A DNA stretch of 64,000 nt from Ochotona curzoniae (GCF_017591425.1 NW_024466459.1:5580001-5644000), one strand, 5' to 3'; shown: positions 23,099 to 36,075, numbered from the stretch's first letter. Program-made: numbers and translations. Notes: generated by a model not told the origin, from the letters alone.

Positions 23099-26000
23099 AT
23101 CAGTGTGAATGCTAATAAGAATCTTTAAATGTGGTCACGTGCATAGCTTCCCTTCTCTTGCGTAGGCACACATGCTTGTGTGCGTGCACTGATGCCGATT
23201 CCTGTGAAGAGATAACTATGGACTTTTTCCATTCTGACTCCCAGTCTTCCCCTAGGAAATATTATCATGTTCATGAGCCACAGGAAAGAGAACTGAAAAG
23301 ACATGTACACCTCGCTGTGAGAAAGAAGCCCATTGAAGTAAAAAATGCGTTTACAGGATTTGCATCGATATGAAAAAAATGAGAAAAAAAATCTTTGGGG
23401 ATGCCTCATCTCTAACATTGCCACAGCCACCTTTGAAGTCTATGGCCTAACAAGCAGTCACGTGAACAGGTTGTAAAATCAAAAAACAGCAAAATCGGCT
23501 GGTCAAAACCCCACCCATGCATCTTCAGAGATTCTTTACTCTTCTACAATAAGATGCTTCATTCAAATAAATGGTACAGAAAAGTAAAAGCTAATAGGAA
23601 GATGAAGACACACACACACACAATTATCAAAGAAATACGTTTTTTCCAGAGCAGCAACTCAGACTGTGCAGTAAATACCCCAAATCAAAGACACCTGGCT
23701 GTGGAACTAAAGCTGTTCTTAAAGCTGCTGATCGAGCTGAACTCTGTAGGACAGATGAATTCTTTCCGCTATTGCATCTTTAGTATTCTCCTTCCATGAG
23801 CAAATAGAAGTCGGTCTTAACATGAAAGGGTACTACAGGCTCAGTCTGTGAAAAAACATTTTCAGCCGAGCTTTATTTTTAGTGGAACTATTGTTTGCAG
23901 ATTTTTCAATGCACATAATTAAAAGAATATATATTGAATTAAATACAAAGTGTCTGCAAAGTGGTATTTAGTTAATGTGATTGCAAGTTGCTGATGTTCT
24001 AATATGGTTCATGGAAAAAAAAGATATAGTTGACTAAATCATGAAATTAGTAATATTTTACCATATGGTATTAGAATAGTCCTAATATGAAAAACAGGTG
24101 TCATTACTTTTATACAGGATATATTAATGTTCCCACTAGAAATGGGTATGTATTTTCATGATACTATTTTACTTTCAAATTAATTTTTGAAACACTATAA
24201 TTCCTATCCCATGGCTTAAATTTACTTGTGCAACTTCTTGGTAAATAATTTGCTTAGTTTCATTTAAGGTAAAATTATAAAAAGAAAGTAAAACAGAATT
24301 TTGACATTCTTTTTGAATTATTTGCCTTGGAAAGAATAATTAAGTTCTATTAACTTACATGATTGAGAAAAACAATGTTTTCTGATCTAGAAAGAAAATG
24401 TGTTCCAATATTTCACATCGTTAACTGTCAACATGTATATTTATTTGAAAGGACGAGATATTATTACAAACTCAGCCATGGTCATTCGTGTCAGGGAATA
24501 CCAACTGCAACTTTTTCCAGAGTTTCAGCAAAAAACGATGTATCATTCTTAATATCTTATCCAACTGCTTGGTGAGACATACTACCTTCTCCAATTAGGA
24601 AATAGAAATATGCAAATATACTTAGATATTCGTATTATTTTCTTCTATCTGTTATCTCTATCATGAATCTCCTTCACCATTGAATGCTTAAATAAATTCT
24701 GCTGTTCTTGAAGTTAATTATAGAAATGGTAATATTCTGTACATTATTGATATTGTGTCTTCCAAATTTATACATGTCTATCTTTCCTCTAAGGGAAACA
24801 TGAAGAATACTATCATCTCCAAAAGAGTTTTAACTTTAAAATTTTCAAGTAATTCAGCAAGTAGTGAGCACGTCTTATACATCAATATGTCGGGCTATTC
24901 CAAAGATTATCGGTGGACCGAACAGCCTATGATTCGGAGGCTGACGGGTGGCAAATGCAGGATTCTGTAACTGATTGTCTCCTTGTTTCTCATCTTCCCC
25001 TTGCACAACTCTTCTTATTTTCAGCAGACAAATTGGCAGAAGCGAGTATACGACAATGAATCGGAAGGAAGACATTTAGACCTGTGTGTCTGGCATCTAT
25101 TTTAAGTCTGTTGTGATACCATCCTGCTTAGACAAATCTTGAAGAGGATGACTCGGTAAACAAGGAAAGCTTTTTGTTTGTTTTAGCTCAGGCTTGTTAA
25201 AGTTTATCTTTGAGAAACAAACTTAAGTTTTCTTCTAGCACTGCTTCAATAGCTTCTGACACTTAAGATGGGGGTCCTTTATTTTTTCTTAATGTTCTCA
25301 AGAACATTTTAACTCTTTATTTCCAAAAATTTACTGTACAGTAGTTGTTTGACGTCATCTAGCGTACCGAAAAGGATTTCCAATTCAATTTCATCAACAT
25401 AGAAAGAGGACCTAATGAAAAATTCACAGGTGAGAAGGTATTCTCTTGGTAGGAGTCGCATTCTGTCGTGGTGTGTGTGTGCGCGTGCGCGTGTGTGTAA
25501 TATTACATTACGTTACATGTTTCCTTACTTCAAAACCACAGTCAACCTGACTAGAAATATAAGCACTGCATATTGTGCTAATTGTCCTATTAGACATTCA
25601 AAACTAAAATACTTTCAAGTAAAAACAGTGTGAAAGTAAAACTGAACCAGAATCCTGGGAAAAGCCTCAGAAGAAAGTCATACAGTCTGATGAGAATTCC
25701 AAATCAACCAGCAAGGATTTGGAGAAAAGGAAAGTCTTGAAATTCATGTCACACTCATGAAATAGAAGGCAGTTTCCTGTGGTTAAACAAAACAAATGAG
25801 GCCGTGATTAAATCATACTAATCACTGGGGGTCCTGTGAACTTATCCAAGTGTTAGCTACTTATTTCTTAGATAAATTTTACAATCATGCACTTGTGTGA
25901 AATGTGACACTAACTACGTTCTTTTTATAATGTGTGAACTTTGTTATCTTAAATTATGTTAGTTTCAAAGCCACAGTTCCAATCCAGACATTCTGATTTA

Positions 26001-26309
26001 ATAGCCATGACACACATGGGCATGATATGTGTATGAGAGGGGGGGTGTATGTTTTGTTCTGTGCTTCTGGGGTGTGATATGATAATTAAGTCAAAACCTC
26101 TAATTTTTTCTAGGAGAGATTCATTTTTGAATGTGCTTTGTAAATAGGCAAATACAAAGCATATGCATTTACAACATAAGAGGGATGTTTTAACAGCAGT
26201 ATACATTGTAGGAAGAGCAACACGGTAGAAGCACTTAAAATGTCATCTTTCGGCTGTTTCAACTCTAACATCGATTGACACTGTAGGTACTGTTATGCAT
26301 GGTGGGTCT
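23099..26309. other. Unique AT-rich DNA
   Basis: No transposon was recognised in about 3.2 kb apart from a short TG/CG tract at 25468-25498. AT-rich stretches at 23,860-24,740 contain many TAAT words. No coding evidence. Confidence 0.5.
25468..25498. repeat. (TG)n/(CG) alternating purine-pyrimidine tract
   Basis: The sequence GTGGTGTGTGTGTGCGCGTG continues to GCGCGTGTGTGTA. It is an alternating Pu-Py run with a CG-containing core, favourable for left-handed Z-DNA. Confidence 0.9.
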
Positions 26310-26855
26310 CATCAACTTGTTCTTTTACATCTACCTGGACTTCTATGCTCTTTAACAACCACAGGTTTAATCTTTCTATTTCACAGTCTCTGCAAACCAC
26401 TATTTTACTCAACGTCTGTAAGTTGGACTTTTTTATTAGCTGCCAGATAAAAGTGAGACCACGTGCGTATTCATCTTCCCGAGCCTGGCTTATTTGCCTG
26501 TACATGTTCCCCGGGTTCATCCATGATGGCACAAATGATAGGGTTTTCTTAGTTTTGTGTTGAATGGTCTTTTCTTCACCCACTGATCTCCTGTTGGACA
26601 GTTGATTGCCTCTCTTATTATGAATAGTCTAAAGGGAATATGGAAGGACAGAGATCTTTGCTTTTCGTCGAATACATTTGCAGTAGAGGGTTTGCCAGGT
26701 CACATGACAATTCCATTTTTAATTTTCTGAAGAATCTCCAGGCTCTTCCATAAAATTTGTATTAATTTGCATTTCTCCTGACAGTATACAGCATTCCATT
26801 GTCACTGCATTCCCTCTAGCATAAGTGACCTTCTAGCTCTTTGATAACAGTTATT
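26310..26855 (-). mobile_element. Ancient L1 (L1M-type) 3' UTR/ORF2 end, antisense
   Basis: The plus strand follows the reverse complement of old mammalian L1 tails in order: AGATAAAAGTGAGACCACGT, GAGCCTGGCTTATTTGC, GTTCATCCATGATGGCACAA, TTATGAATAGTCTAAAG, GGTCACATGACAATTCCATT and CTGAAGAATCTCCAGGCTC. Highly decayed. Confidence 0.75.
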
Positions 26856-26925
26856 GTAAAAGATAGAAAGAAGAGGAATAACTTGGGGTGGGTACTGTAA
26901 AAAAAAAAAAGTATTCTTAAACATC

Positions 26926-27690
26926 CTAGTACATGATAACCCTTTTGTAGACTACGTTTCCAATCTCAGTTGCAAAGAATCTGATTTGTTTGAACTGAGG
27001 CAAATTCTTTAAATTACCCCTGTTCATCAATTGAGCCAAGAAGTTCTAAACCTTTGGACAACAGCCTGCAAAACGATTCCATTTCAAAACTCATTATTCT
27101 CATAATATTTATGAGTTGTAAAAAGAATATTTGTCTCGGTTGAAGTTAGTTCCATAAGCACTCTTTTGAGATGGCTGTCAAGTTTGGAGTTAATAAATGC
27201 CTCAGTACCATCCATATCATTATTCTTTAGAAGTTTAGTAGTGAAGTTCTTTCTTTATCAGGTCCACCAGCCTCACTCCCTCCATCCTTCACTTGTATTA
27301 GTATAATTGAAAGAGCTTTAATAATTTCCTCAGGATTACACAGTATGTATCCACCACTAACATAACTACTGTTGCTCAAGTATATCAGAATATGATTTGT
27401 CTTTGCTTTCCTTTCAAAATTAGAAGTATCATAAATCTTTCCATTTGCTTCAACTTTATCTTGTCAACAGAAGTTCAGTTTGCAGGATATATTTGACTCT
27501 GAGGCTGTCTGGAAGATCCAGTTCCTATGTTATTTGACTGCAAAGCTATTCGTACCAGTCTCGTATTTCAAAATAGTTACTAAAGCAACTCTAAAGATGA
27601 TAGCAGTGAAATCTTAGAATCTGCTTCCAACATGTTGATCAAGTCTGGTCCTTTGCTATTATTAGCTTGTAACACTGTGAAGATAAAATT
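26926..27690 (-). pseudogene. Possible decayed coding sequence (unidentified), several frames
   Basis: The minus strand shows successive coding-like blocks in different frames. One at about 27,583-27,674 includes the words GPDLINMLEADSK. One at 27,240-27,463 is open for about 74 codons and includes LCNPEEIIKALS. After an apparent frameshift near 27,238, the block at 27,087-27,237 includes FINSKLDSHLKRVL and stops at 27,084-27,086. A fourth open block is at 26,929-27,045. The first block is preceded on the minus strand by a pyrimidine-rich run ending TTCACAG (27,674-27,702), resembling a splice acceptor. I do not recognise the protein. It could be a frameshifted retrocopy, an unprocessed pseudogene exon or, since open blocks are common in AT-rich DNA, a chance array. 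No poly-A tail or TSD was found. Confidence 0.3.
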
Positions 27691-27699
27691 ATTTAAAAA

Positions 27700-28275
27700 A
27701 AAATAAGGACACAGGTCCATTTAACATTTTATAACATTTCTGGCTAGAAGTTAATAACTATCATTATCACCCAATTGCAGACAGCCTCAATTATGGGACA
27801 ATGAAATTATAAAAAAAAAGAGAGAGAAAGAAAGAGACTGAGAATAAGCTGCGATAATTCTTGAGTTTGAAAAATCATATACCAAATGCCACAGTCAAAT
27901 AGAATTACCCAAAACATAAAGACATGAGATATAATAAACAAATAAGTGAATTAGGTGGCTTCATTCCAGTTCAATAATCAAACAAGCACAGAGAAATGTT
28001 TCAACATAAACTTGGGTTTTTCATTTTCTTCCAAATAGAAGTAAATCAAATAGAGCAAACATTAAGAGAGTTCAAAGTCAGCATAATTACATTTGAAAAA
28101 TGAACAGACAAGTACAGATGTTATTGTCAATTGCACATTTCTACCATTTGCTTAACACGTACAAGGAAACTGAACGTTGCCTGCACAGCAGCGAAGGCCA
28201 TCAGTCCATCCTTATGTTTGCTTGACCTGATCAATTTTAAGGAAGCATTTGGCATGTGTCAAACACTGTTACCAA
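27700..28275. other. AT-rich unique DNA
   Basis: Contains an A-rich run grading into GAGAGAAAGAAAGAG at about 27,810-27,838. Nothing else was recognised. Confidence 0.5.
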
Positions 28276-28598
28276 GGGGCCATCACAGTTATCGCAAGCA
28301 CACTCCACGTGCAGCGATAACATCCCATAGAAGCTCTGGATCGTGTCCTGGTTGCTTCACTTCCCATCCAGTGTCACCTAGAGGGCCTGGGAAAGCAGCA
28401 GAAGATGGCCCAAGTTCCTGTACTTATGTGGGAAACCTAGAAGAAGCTTCCCACTCCTGGCTTTGGATTGGTTCAGCATTGGCCTTTGCGCCCATTTGGG
28501 TGGTGGATGAGCAGATAAAAGAATTTTCTCTGTCTCTCCTGTCTGTACATCTGCTTTCCAGATAAAAATAATACATCAATTTTTTAAAAACACAGCTA
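28276..28598 (+). mobile_element. CSINE, diverged
   Basis: Contains CACTTCCCATCCAGTG, GGCCTGGGAAAGCAGCAGAA, TATGTGGGAAACCTAGAAGA, a GGATTGGTTCAGCATTGGCC body and an A-rich 3' end. Confidence 0.85.
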
Positions 28599-29305
28599 TC
28601 GGACAATAAGAAAGCAGTCATTCCAGATGTAATCCTATGTGGTAATGCAGAGATGAAGCAGATCCAGAATCTGGTCTAAGTGGAAAGGGACGATCAATCG
28701 GTTTCAGTAAGAAAGTCCAGTCTTGCGGCAAGAGGAGGCGAAGTACTCCTGGTACAGAAGACAGCAGAAGAAACTGCACCCAGGGGATTAAAAGACTTTG
28801 GGAGAAATGGAAGAAAAATCTGTGTTGCTGGAACTTGAAACAACAGAGGAAAATAGTAAGGAAGATGATGAGGTAACAGAGAGAGTCTTACTTGCCCAGA
28901 AGTCAGCAAATACAGTTCCCTAATAGGAAGTTTAAGACCACAAATAAAAAAACCAACAACACATTGTAGATATGTAGCAGAACAATTTGTGGTGCTTCTG
29001 AATTTTATAGCAGAAAAAGATTTGAATGAAAAGGAGGAACCAACCCATGTAGAAAATTTTAAGAAATCAGTAAGAACGGATGAATGACATTGGGGTACAA
29101 ATATGGTTACATATGTTATTATTCAGTTGAATTTTATATTTGGCAAACATTTAGACTTTCTCCCTTGGAGATCAACTTATTTTAAAATTAAATGATAGAG
29201 TGTATGTGTATAATTATCTGTATACCTATATTCTCTCTTGCAATGAGAGACACTGAATTGATTCAATAATCCTAAAGATTTGTTCTATGCAAAGAAAATA
29301 ATTTC

Positions 29306-29612
29306 TGGGCTGGCACTATGGCTCAATGGCTGAATCCTTACCTTGCAAGCTCCAGCATCCCATATGGGTTTAGGCTCATGTCCTGGCTGTTCCACTGCCC
29401 ATCCAACTTCCAGATTATGGCCTGGCAAAGCAGGAGAGGATTGCCTAAAGGGACCCTGTACCTTCATGGGAGACCCCAAGAAGCTCCTGGCTTGGGATTT
29501 GCTCAGCTCAGGATGTTGGGAACACTTGGGGAGTGAACCAGTGGGAAGATCTTTTTCTCTTCTCTATATAAATCTGACCTGCCTTTCCAATAAAAATAAA
29601 TAAATCTTGGGA
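29306..29612 (+). mobile_element. CSINE, full length
   Basis: Begins CTGGGCTGGCACTATGGC and ends CCTTTCCAATAAAAATAAAT, with ATCCCATATGGG and CTTGGGGAGTGAACCAGTGG between. No clear flanking duplication was seen. Confidence 0.9.
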
Positions 29613-30423
29613 AAAAAATGTTCTAATCAATATTGCTAAACGAAGACCAAAGAGAATGTTCAAGCTGGAAGCGCAGGCAGTGTTTGAACCTGATGTGCCA
29701 CAAGGCCAGACTTTGACAGGTGTTTCAGTCCCTGTACAACTGCACGAAGGAAGATGTCTCTTCGACGCCTTTCTACGATTTATTCTGAACTCTGAATGTA
29801 CCATGCCAGGGCTAGTTCCCAGCGGCAGCAAGACCGGGGTCCTGTGCCCTTCCGCGGTGGCAGCCCACCTCTGCAGCAGTCTGGTGGTAGAATGAAGGCT
29901 AGGTCTAGCCCAACGATTCCTCTCCGCTTCCCACAGGGTTCCTTATCTGCTGCTTTCCCTCCTCATCTGCTCCCCTCATTAACCTGAAATGCAAATGAAA
30001 CATCTTGGCATTTTTTTTCCTATTCGGTATGCATGGTTTCCGGAGTTTAAGAAGCAGTTACGAAGAGTGTTAGCCCCTTCTTCCTGCAGTTCTTTTTACA
30101 AGTCATGATGCTTCTTTGATTTTCTTAAACTGACTGTGTGTCTGTTTCCTTTGACACTTTCCGGTACCATTGATTCATCCCACGCTTTCCTCAACGGTTG
30201 GTATTTGTTCGGCTTTTCATTTTAAAAATGCTCTAAAGCCCTGGCACCTGAGGATGTAGCAGAGCTGGCTGGTCTTCCAATCACTGTCTTGCTAAATACT
30301 CAAGCAAGCTTTCATGTAAAGCTGTGGTAGCTGTTGACTAGTGCCTACTGTTAGGTCTTTAACGCTCACTCGTGCCCTCCTCTGCGAGTTCCTTCCCATG
30401 CTACACTGAGAGCTTCTTCCTTA
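29613..30423. other. Unique DNA, GC-richer patch at 29.65-29.95 kb
   Basis: The patch includes GCGGCAGCAAGACCGGGG and CTTCCGCGGTGGCAGCCC, both with CpGs. An octamer-like ATGCAAAT lies at 29,992-29,999. No family or gene was recognised. Short frames here are open but have no domain. Confidence 0.45.
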
Positions 30424-30691
30424 AAGATTCATTTATTTATTCATTTATTTATTTTATTGGATGTCAGATATACAGGAGTGACGGGGAAATGTTTCGACCG
30501 TGATTCACTCCCCCAAGGGGCCGTAACTTCTTCCAGGTCTCCCATGCGGGTGCAGGGTCCCAAGGCTTTGGGCTGTCCTGGACTGCGTTCCAAGGCCACA
30601 AGCAGGGAGCTGAATGGGAACCTGTGCCTATATGGGATCCCGGCCCTTACCAGGCGAGGACTTTAGCCACTAGGCTCCCGTGCCAGGCCTT
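30424..30691 (-). mobile_element. CSINE, antisense, internally deleted
   Basis: The plus strand begins AAAGATTCATTTATTTATTC. It has GTCTCCCATGCGGGTGCAGG and GGCCACAAGCAGGGAGCTG and ends in GCGAGGACTTTAGCCACTAG. It is shorter than full length: part of the middle (between the CACTCCCC and CTTCCAGG segments) is missing. Confidence 0.9.
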
Positions 30692-32766
30692 GACCCTTAA
30701 TTTAAACTCTGATTAAGGCAAAGCAGGAAGGATGGTAATTTAGACTGCAAGTTTAGTCTAACACTGTTGATTCCTGGCTCTAGCACCAGCTTTCTGCTTC
30801 CTGCTAGTGTAACTCCTGGGATAAAAGAGGGCTAGCTCAGGTGCCTGGCTGGCTGTCTGATGCAAGAGGCCTGGAGGGTCCGGAGCCCACCATCGCATAG
30901 CAAAGTACTAGACACTACATAGGTACTGAAGAATCAGATAACTCATTCTTCTGAGTCTTCATCATCAAATGAAATGCATTATGTGCTAAAATAATTCGGA
31001 GTACTATTTTTAAATTATTTTCTATGTACGAAAATCCTTAGCGTAGTATATTTTTATAGGCAATGAAACCTAAAGTTTCTGCTAAGTGTGTCTTTCTAGA
31101 ATTTGAATCATCAACTGTGATGCTAATTTGCATTATCTCCACAAAACAACTGACAATAATTACCTCAATGATAAATTCCAAGGGAGAAAATGACTCTGTT
31201 ATCTGGTATTCAAGCAACTGATAACAAATTAAATGCATTTAAATAGAGAATTTATTCTTTAACATTCTAATACTCTGACCCCCTGGGCAGCCATATTATG
31301 TGATAAATAGGGGGCCTGAAAACAAGGACTTATTAAAATTAGTGCTCTAAGATTTTGAAACTTATCCTTTCAACCGAATAGGATTTTAATGAACACTAGT
31401 GGTAGGGAGTGGAGCTGCTTAGCTTCTGAGTGATGGCATTCATGTCCACTTAACAAATTCTTTTGCGTTAATTAGGTATGAGTCAAACACCTATTAGTAT
31501 AAGGGAATTTGCCAGCCTACAAAAAGGGATTTTGAAAGTGGGTCATGCACAGCCTTTCCCCCCTAAACGTTCAGTGTAGAAACACATATAAGGTGTTTTT
31601 TTTTTTTATGATGATTCAAGGAATAGAATATGTATCATGAGAATTCCAAGTATGAGGGTGGTGATTCTCAGTTTGCGAGCTGGAAGCAGAGACACTCGAA
31701 TCCTTGCCTACCCCATGTGCTTGTCCTTACGTTGCATGAGAATCCTTTGGCACAGGTCTTCAGTGCCTGCTTAGCCGGTGCACCTCAGGCTTGCTCCAGG
31801 AGTAGAGAGAGGTATGTCTGAGGTGATCTTGCTACATCCGAACATCCCTCCCAGTGAGCATTCTGAGTTCACAGCTGAGACCAGCACAGCTGTGCTCTGC
31901 CCCGTCTGCCAAGCTGTCTCTTCCTTTTCCTCTCTTGTTCCGATTCCTCCTGGTCCTCTCGTTCTTCTGAGGATGCTTCGGACCAGCCTGGGGCTGAGTC
32001 CGTTGCCAGTTCTGTGAGCGCCTCAACAAGGAATGTTGCTACACAGGTGGAGTTTGGGCTTAGATCCTAACCCTTTGATTGTTCTGTAACTCTAGAGGTC
32101 ATTCCAGCATGTGTTTTGAAATCATGACGTTACATATATAGAATAAATTTGGCAGATGCTAACAATTTTTTTTCCATTTTAGAAAAAAAAATATCAACTG
32201 ATAATAGTTTGGGGAAGAATTTAAAATTCAAGCTAGGAAATGACATAAAATTTACAGATTCAGTATGAATCAATTCGATGTTTAATATCATATCTCTAGT
32301 ATCAATTCAACAAATTATATGACTTTTATAATGTGTGTGAGATTTGTTTGATCAAAATATAATGTTGAAACCTCAAATATCATTAAACTAAACTTCAAAC
32401 TGAAAAATTTGATACAAGGTGACCAATACAGATACAGACCAATACAGAAAACAAAATTCTGTCTTTGAAATGCAATACATTTGAGAATTATGAGGTTTTA
32501 ATTTCATAATATCCTGAAATTATTTTTATATCTTTTTTGAAGCACATATAAAAATAGTATCTCAAAATATAATACTGAAATATATGTGAAAGACATTTTT
32601 TTTTATTCTGGATAGTACACATGAAAGCATTCATTCATTATTTTTAAATTCCTAAATGAAAGATATTTAAAAATGCGAATTCCAACTTTAATTAGTAGAA
32701 ACAAAGATCTTCGTCGTTGGAAGTAACTTAAGGAAGTTAATCTTTAGGGCTCATACCAAAATTTGA
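30692..32766. other. Unique AT-rich DNA
   Basis: No clear repeat. The part at 31,655-31,770 has words reminiscent of MER5-type ends (GTGATTCTCAGTTTG, CATGAGAATCCTTTGGC). The part at 31,080-31,250 is a TAAT/octamer-rich patch. A weak CTCF-like CCCCCTGGGCAGCC is at about 31,280-31,293. Confidence 0.4.
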
Positions 32767-33068
32767 GGGCCTGGCGCACTAGCCTATCAAAAGTCCTCGT
32801 CTTGCATATGCTGGGATCCCATATGGGCGCCGGTTCTAATCCTGGCAGACCTGAGTCCCATCCAGCTCCCTGCTTGTGGCGTGGGAGAGCAGTCAAGGAC
32901 GGCCTAAAGCCTTGGGACCCTGTACTCGTGTGGAAGACAAGAAAGAGGCTCTTGGCTCCTGGTCATTATGGCTGCTTGGGGATGAGCCAATGGATGGAAG
33001 ACCTTCCTCTCTGTCTCTCCTTCTGTCTGCGTATCTGTCTTTACAATAAAAATAATATATTTTTTTAA
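32767..33068 (+). mobile_element. CSINE, young pika-type
   Basis: Starts GGGCCTGGCGCACTAGCC and keeps TCCCATATGGGCGCCGGTTC and TAATCCTGGCAGACC. It ends in TCTTTACAATAAAAATAATA. The retained CpG-containing GGGCGCCGG indicates limited decay. Confidence 0.93.
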
Positions 33069-34041
33069 AGTTTCGGGAGCTCAGAGGAAAAAGATGTCTT
33101 TTCATTTCAAAATACTGTCAGTAGGAATGCATCAAGAAGCCAGAAAACAAACTATTCTTTGCAACAAGGAAAAATAAAAAAATAAAAGAAACACGCAAAA
33201 AAACCACTCCCTTCTGCGCTACAAAGATGGTAATCAAACCTATGAAAAGACTGAAGCACATTCTATGGACTTTAGGTTTTTATCCATCCCCAGTCAAAAC
33301 TACATGCAGGATCATGCACTTAGAAGACCTTGTTCTTTCTTTTTCTTTTCTTTGCCTATGATTTTTGGAAAAAGAAATATGTATACAATTGGCATCTACT
33401 GTGAGCATCAGTAACTGAGAATTTATGCGGTTCTATGCCTTGATGGGACAAGGACGCAAGTCTGGCTCCAGCAGGCATTCCAATTCCCAAATGCAGCCTC
33501 CACTCGGACCTCTTGTGCTGCCTTTCAACAGATCAGCCCAGACTTTTGCAGTTGGTTCCCCAGTCGTAAGACCAAACTACCGCATGACTCAGAAATTCCC
33601 AAGATCTTAAAATCAGTAAACAAACAAACAAGGAAGCAAACAAAAAAGTGCAGTTCACTGAAAAAAAACGGGGCCTCTGTCATGGGTTTCTTCTGTTTTC
33701 GTGTGGGTAGCTAGCCACCTCTTTGGGCTTATCTTGAATGAACTCATTGTGGCCGGGAGTTCACTTCTCATTTCTGAGGTTCCTAAGCCTGGTTCCTAAC
33801 ATTTAGTGCCCTGTTTTCTGCCTCAGGACATGCAGGCATACTGGGTGGGGTCCACCACAGATAATCCTTTTTCATGGAAATTCTCCTTATATTCCCTCAG
33901 GCATGTTTCTATAGCAATATACAAACGTCTGGAAACCTGGTTAAGCACACCATATATTGTTATGTATTTATGTGTGCAACAAGTATGAATGCTAATAGAT
34001 TTTTTAATTTTCGAGAAAAGAAACAAAGTCTTATAAGCATG
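33069..34041. other. Unique DNA, nothing recognised
   Basis: Contains short A-rich and AAAC-rich patches (about 33,165-33,190 and 33,617-33,650). No gene or transposon signal. Confidence 0.5.
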
Positions 34042-34368
34042 GTTTTAAAAGATATGCTTATTTTTTATTGGAAAGACAAATTTACAGAGAGAAGGAAAGA
34101 AAGAAAGAGCTTCCATCTGCTTTTTCACTCCCCAAGTAGCCACAATGTTTGGAGCTGAGCTGATCCAAAGCCAGGAGCCAGGGGCCTCTTTTGGGTCTCC
34201 CACGCCAATGCAGGGTCCCAAGGCTTTGAGCCATCCTCTACTGTTTTCTCGGGCCACAAACAGGGAGCTGGATGCAAAATGGAGTGGCCAGGACACTAAC
34301 TTACATCCATATGGGATCCCGGTGAAGGCAAGGCAAAGATTTATCCACTAGGCCACCATGCTGGGCTT
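34042..34368 (-). mobile_element. CSINE, antisense
   Basis: The plus strand has TTTTTTATTGGAAAGACAAA, CTTTTTCACTCCCCAAGTAG, GCAGGGTCCCAAGGCTTTG, CCATATGGGATCCCGGTG and ACTAGGCCACCATGCTGGGC: a complete antisense C-repeat. Confidence 0.92.
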
Positions 34369-34791
34369 GTAAACAATTGTATATTTTCTAAAGAAAACTT
34401 TCTGTCCCTAATATCCTATGGACATATGACTTTGCCAATAAACCTCATGTTTTATTGATGAATCTGTGTTGTCCTGAATAGAAAGTGGAACAGTCATAAT
34501 GTTTTAAAAGCAGAGTTTTCCCAATGCCTTTCCTTTTTAAACTTCAGCAACGGCAGAAATAGATAAGATGCAAGTAAAATGATTAGTGTTTATTTTATAG
34601 CAATGACAGCACATGAATTTTGTTTTACATATAAATGACATTTTAAATATTTATGATTAGAACCTAGTTTTTTTTTTTCTGGGGATGTTTGATCTTTGCC
34701 TTCTTTGTGTTTTAATCTCATTCTCAAAGTAAATGAAATATTCTGAGTTAGTTTTCTTTTACTTTTATTGTATTATTCAGAATTTAAAATT

Positions 34792-34831
34792 AGTGTCAGT
34801 CATTTGGCCTCATGGTTAAGGCATTGGTTAA
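34792..34831 (+). mobile_element. C-family SINE 5' head fragment
   Basis: CATTTGGCCTCATGGTTAAG followed by GCATTGGTT matches the tRNA-like A-box head of CSINE2-type repeats and then breaks into A-rich DNA. Such a 5'-only scrap is unusual for a SINE. Confidence 0.5.
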
Positions 34832-36075
34832 AAAAATCATATATTTGTATGTACTTAAAAATGTGCAATTTATCATTAATTGATATGCAGGCAGGTGTAT
34901 GGTGCAGATAAAGTGGAATTTGGGGAAACTAGAATTGTTAATTAAGTGTAGAAAGCTCACTTGGCTTTCTTTCTCAACATTTTGAAAATATTACTTGGTA
35001 ATGACACTGCATATTATTTTCACAAGAAAAAATATCATAAGAAAAACATATGTTCACAAGTTGCAAAAATATTTTTTTCATCGGATCTAATATACCACAC
35101 GTATTTGAAGTTAGAAGTTAGAAGGGTACATAGCATACAGCTGAGTTTCCACTACTTGCTACCCAATGGGCATTATATTTTCGGCAGAGTATAAATGAGA
35201 AAGGTAGTGGTTTAACTACAATCAGGATTTCTCAAGCAGTAGCTAGATGAAGGGAAAGCATAAGGAAATAAATTTGTTAGTTAAAAGTTTGTATCATACT
35301 GCTATTTGTGTAGATAACTTTGTCTAAATTCAGAAAGTGTATGATGAATGTCCTGCACTAATATTTCTTAAAAACCAGAGTTCATGCACACATAAAAGGA
35401 ATGATTTAATCATATCATCAAACTGTGAAAAATCCAACCATGGATAACAAAAATGAAAACAGAAAAAGAGGTTAGCTTGGATACATTTAATGGACTTTAA
35501 AGGATCCTGATACAGACATTTTTAACTGTCTCTATTTTATTTAAAAAATGCACATTGAAAGCATTTCACAATAGTATGAATTTATAAAACTATGTCTGTT
35601 GTCCTATGGATCATATGATGCCCAACTTTGGAGGCCTTAAATTGTTTACCATCTCCTGGCTTCTCTGAGTCAGGAATCTGAGGATGACTCTGTTGGGTAT
35701 ATGGGGCTCAGAGTGGGACTAGAGTGTGTGGTTCTGGATTGTGAGAGACAGTGGAACCCCTAAACAGCTATTATACCATCTTGATTCCAAGTTTATTTGC
35801 ATGTTCTGCATCAGAGAATGAGTACACATCCATCATACTGATCTGCTATGGAAAGGTAATTTTGCTGTCACTCCCATCACCATAGCCTGGAGCCTTCTCA
35901 CCTGTCTTTCAAAGTTCTCCACCTATGAACCATAAGATCTGAAGCACCAGGAAATACAAACAATCCCTTTCAAGTTGTAACACCCCAAGAAAAACGATTC
36001 TGAATTCCAGTTACAAATACTTCCCATAGTGGAGACTGTAAATTGAGTAGTCACTTCAACTTTATTGCTTTTACT

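Noticed and set aside
28131..28565. 144-codon plus-strand frame as a gene
   Set aside because: Its C-terminal half is SINE sequence (the CHPVS..GPGKAAEDGP type read-through seen in many copies).
31277..31293. CTCF-like GGCTGCCCAGGGGGTCAG
   Set aside because: The CG-containing half of the core is lost (GGGGGTCAG instead of GGGGGCGCT). Too weak to list as a feature.
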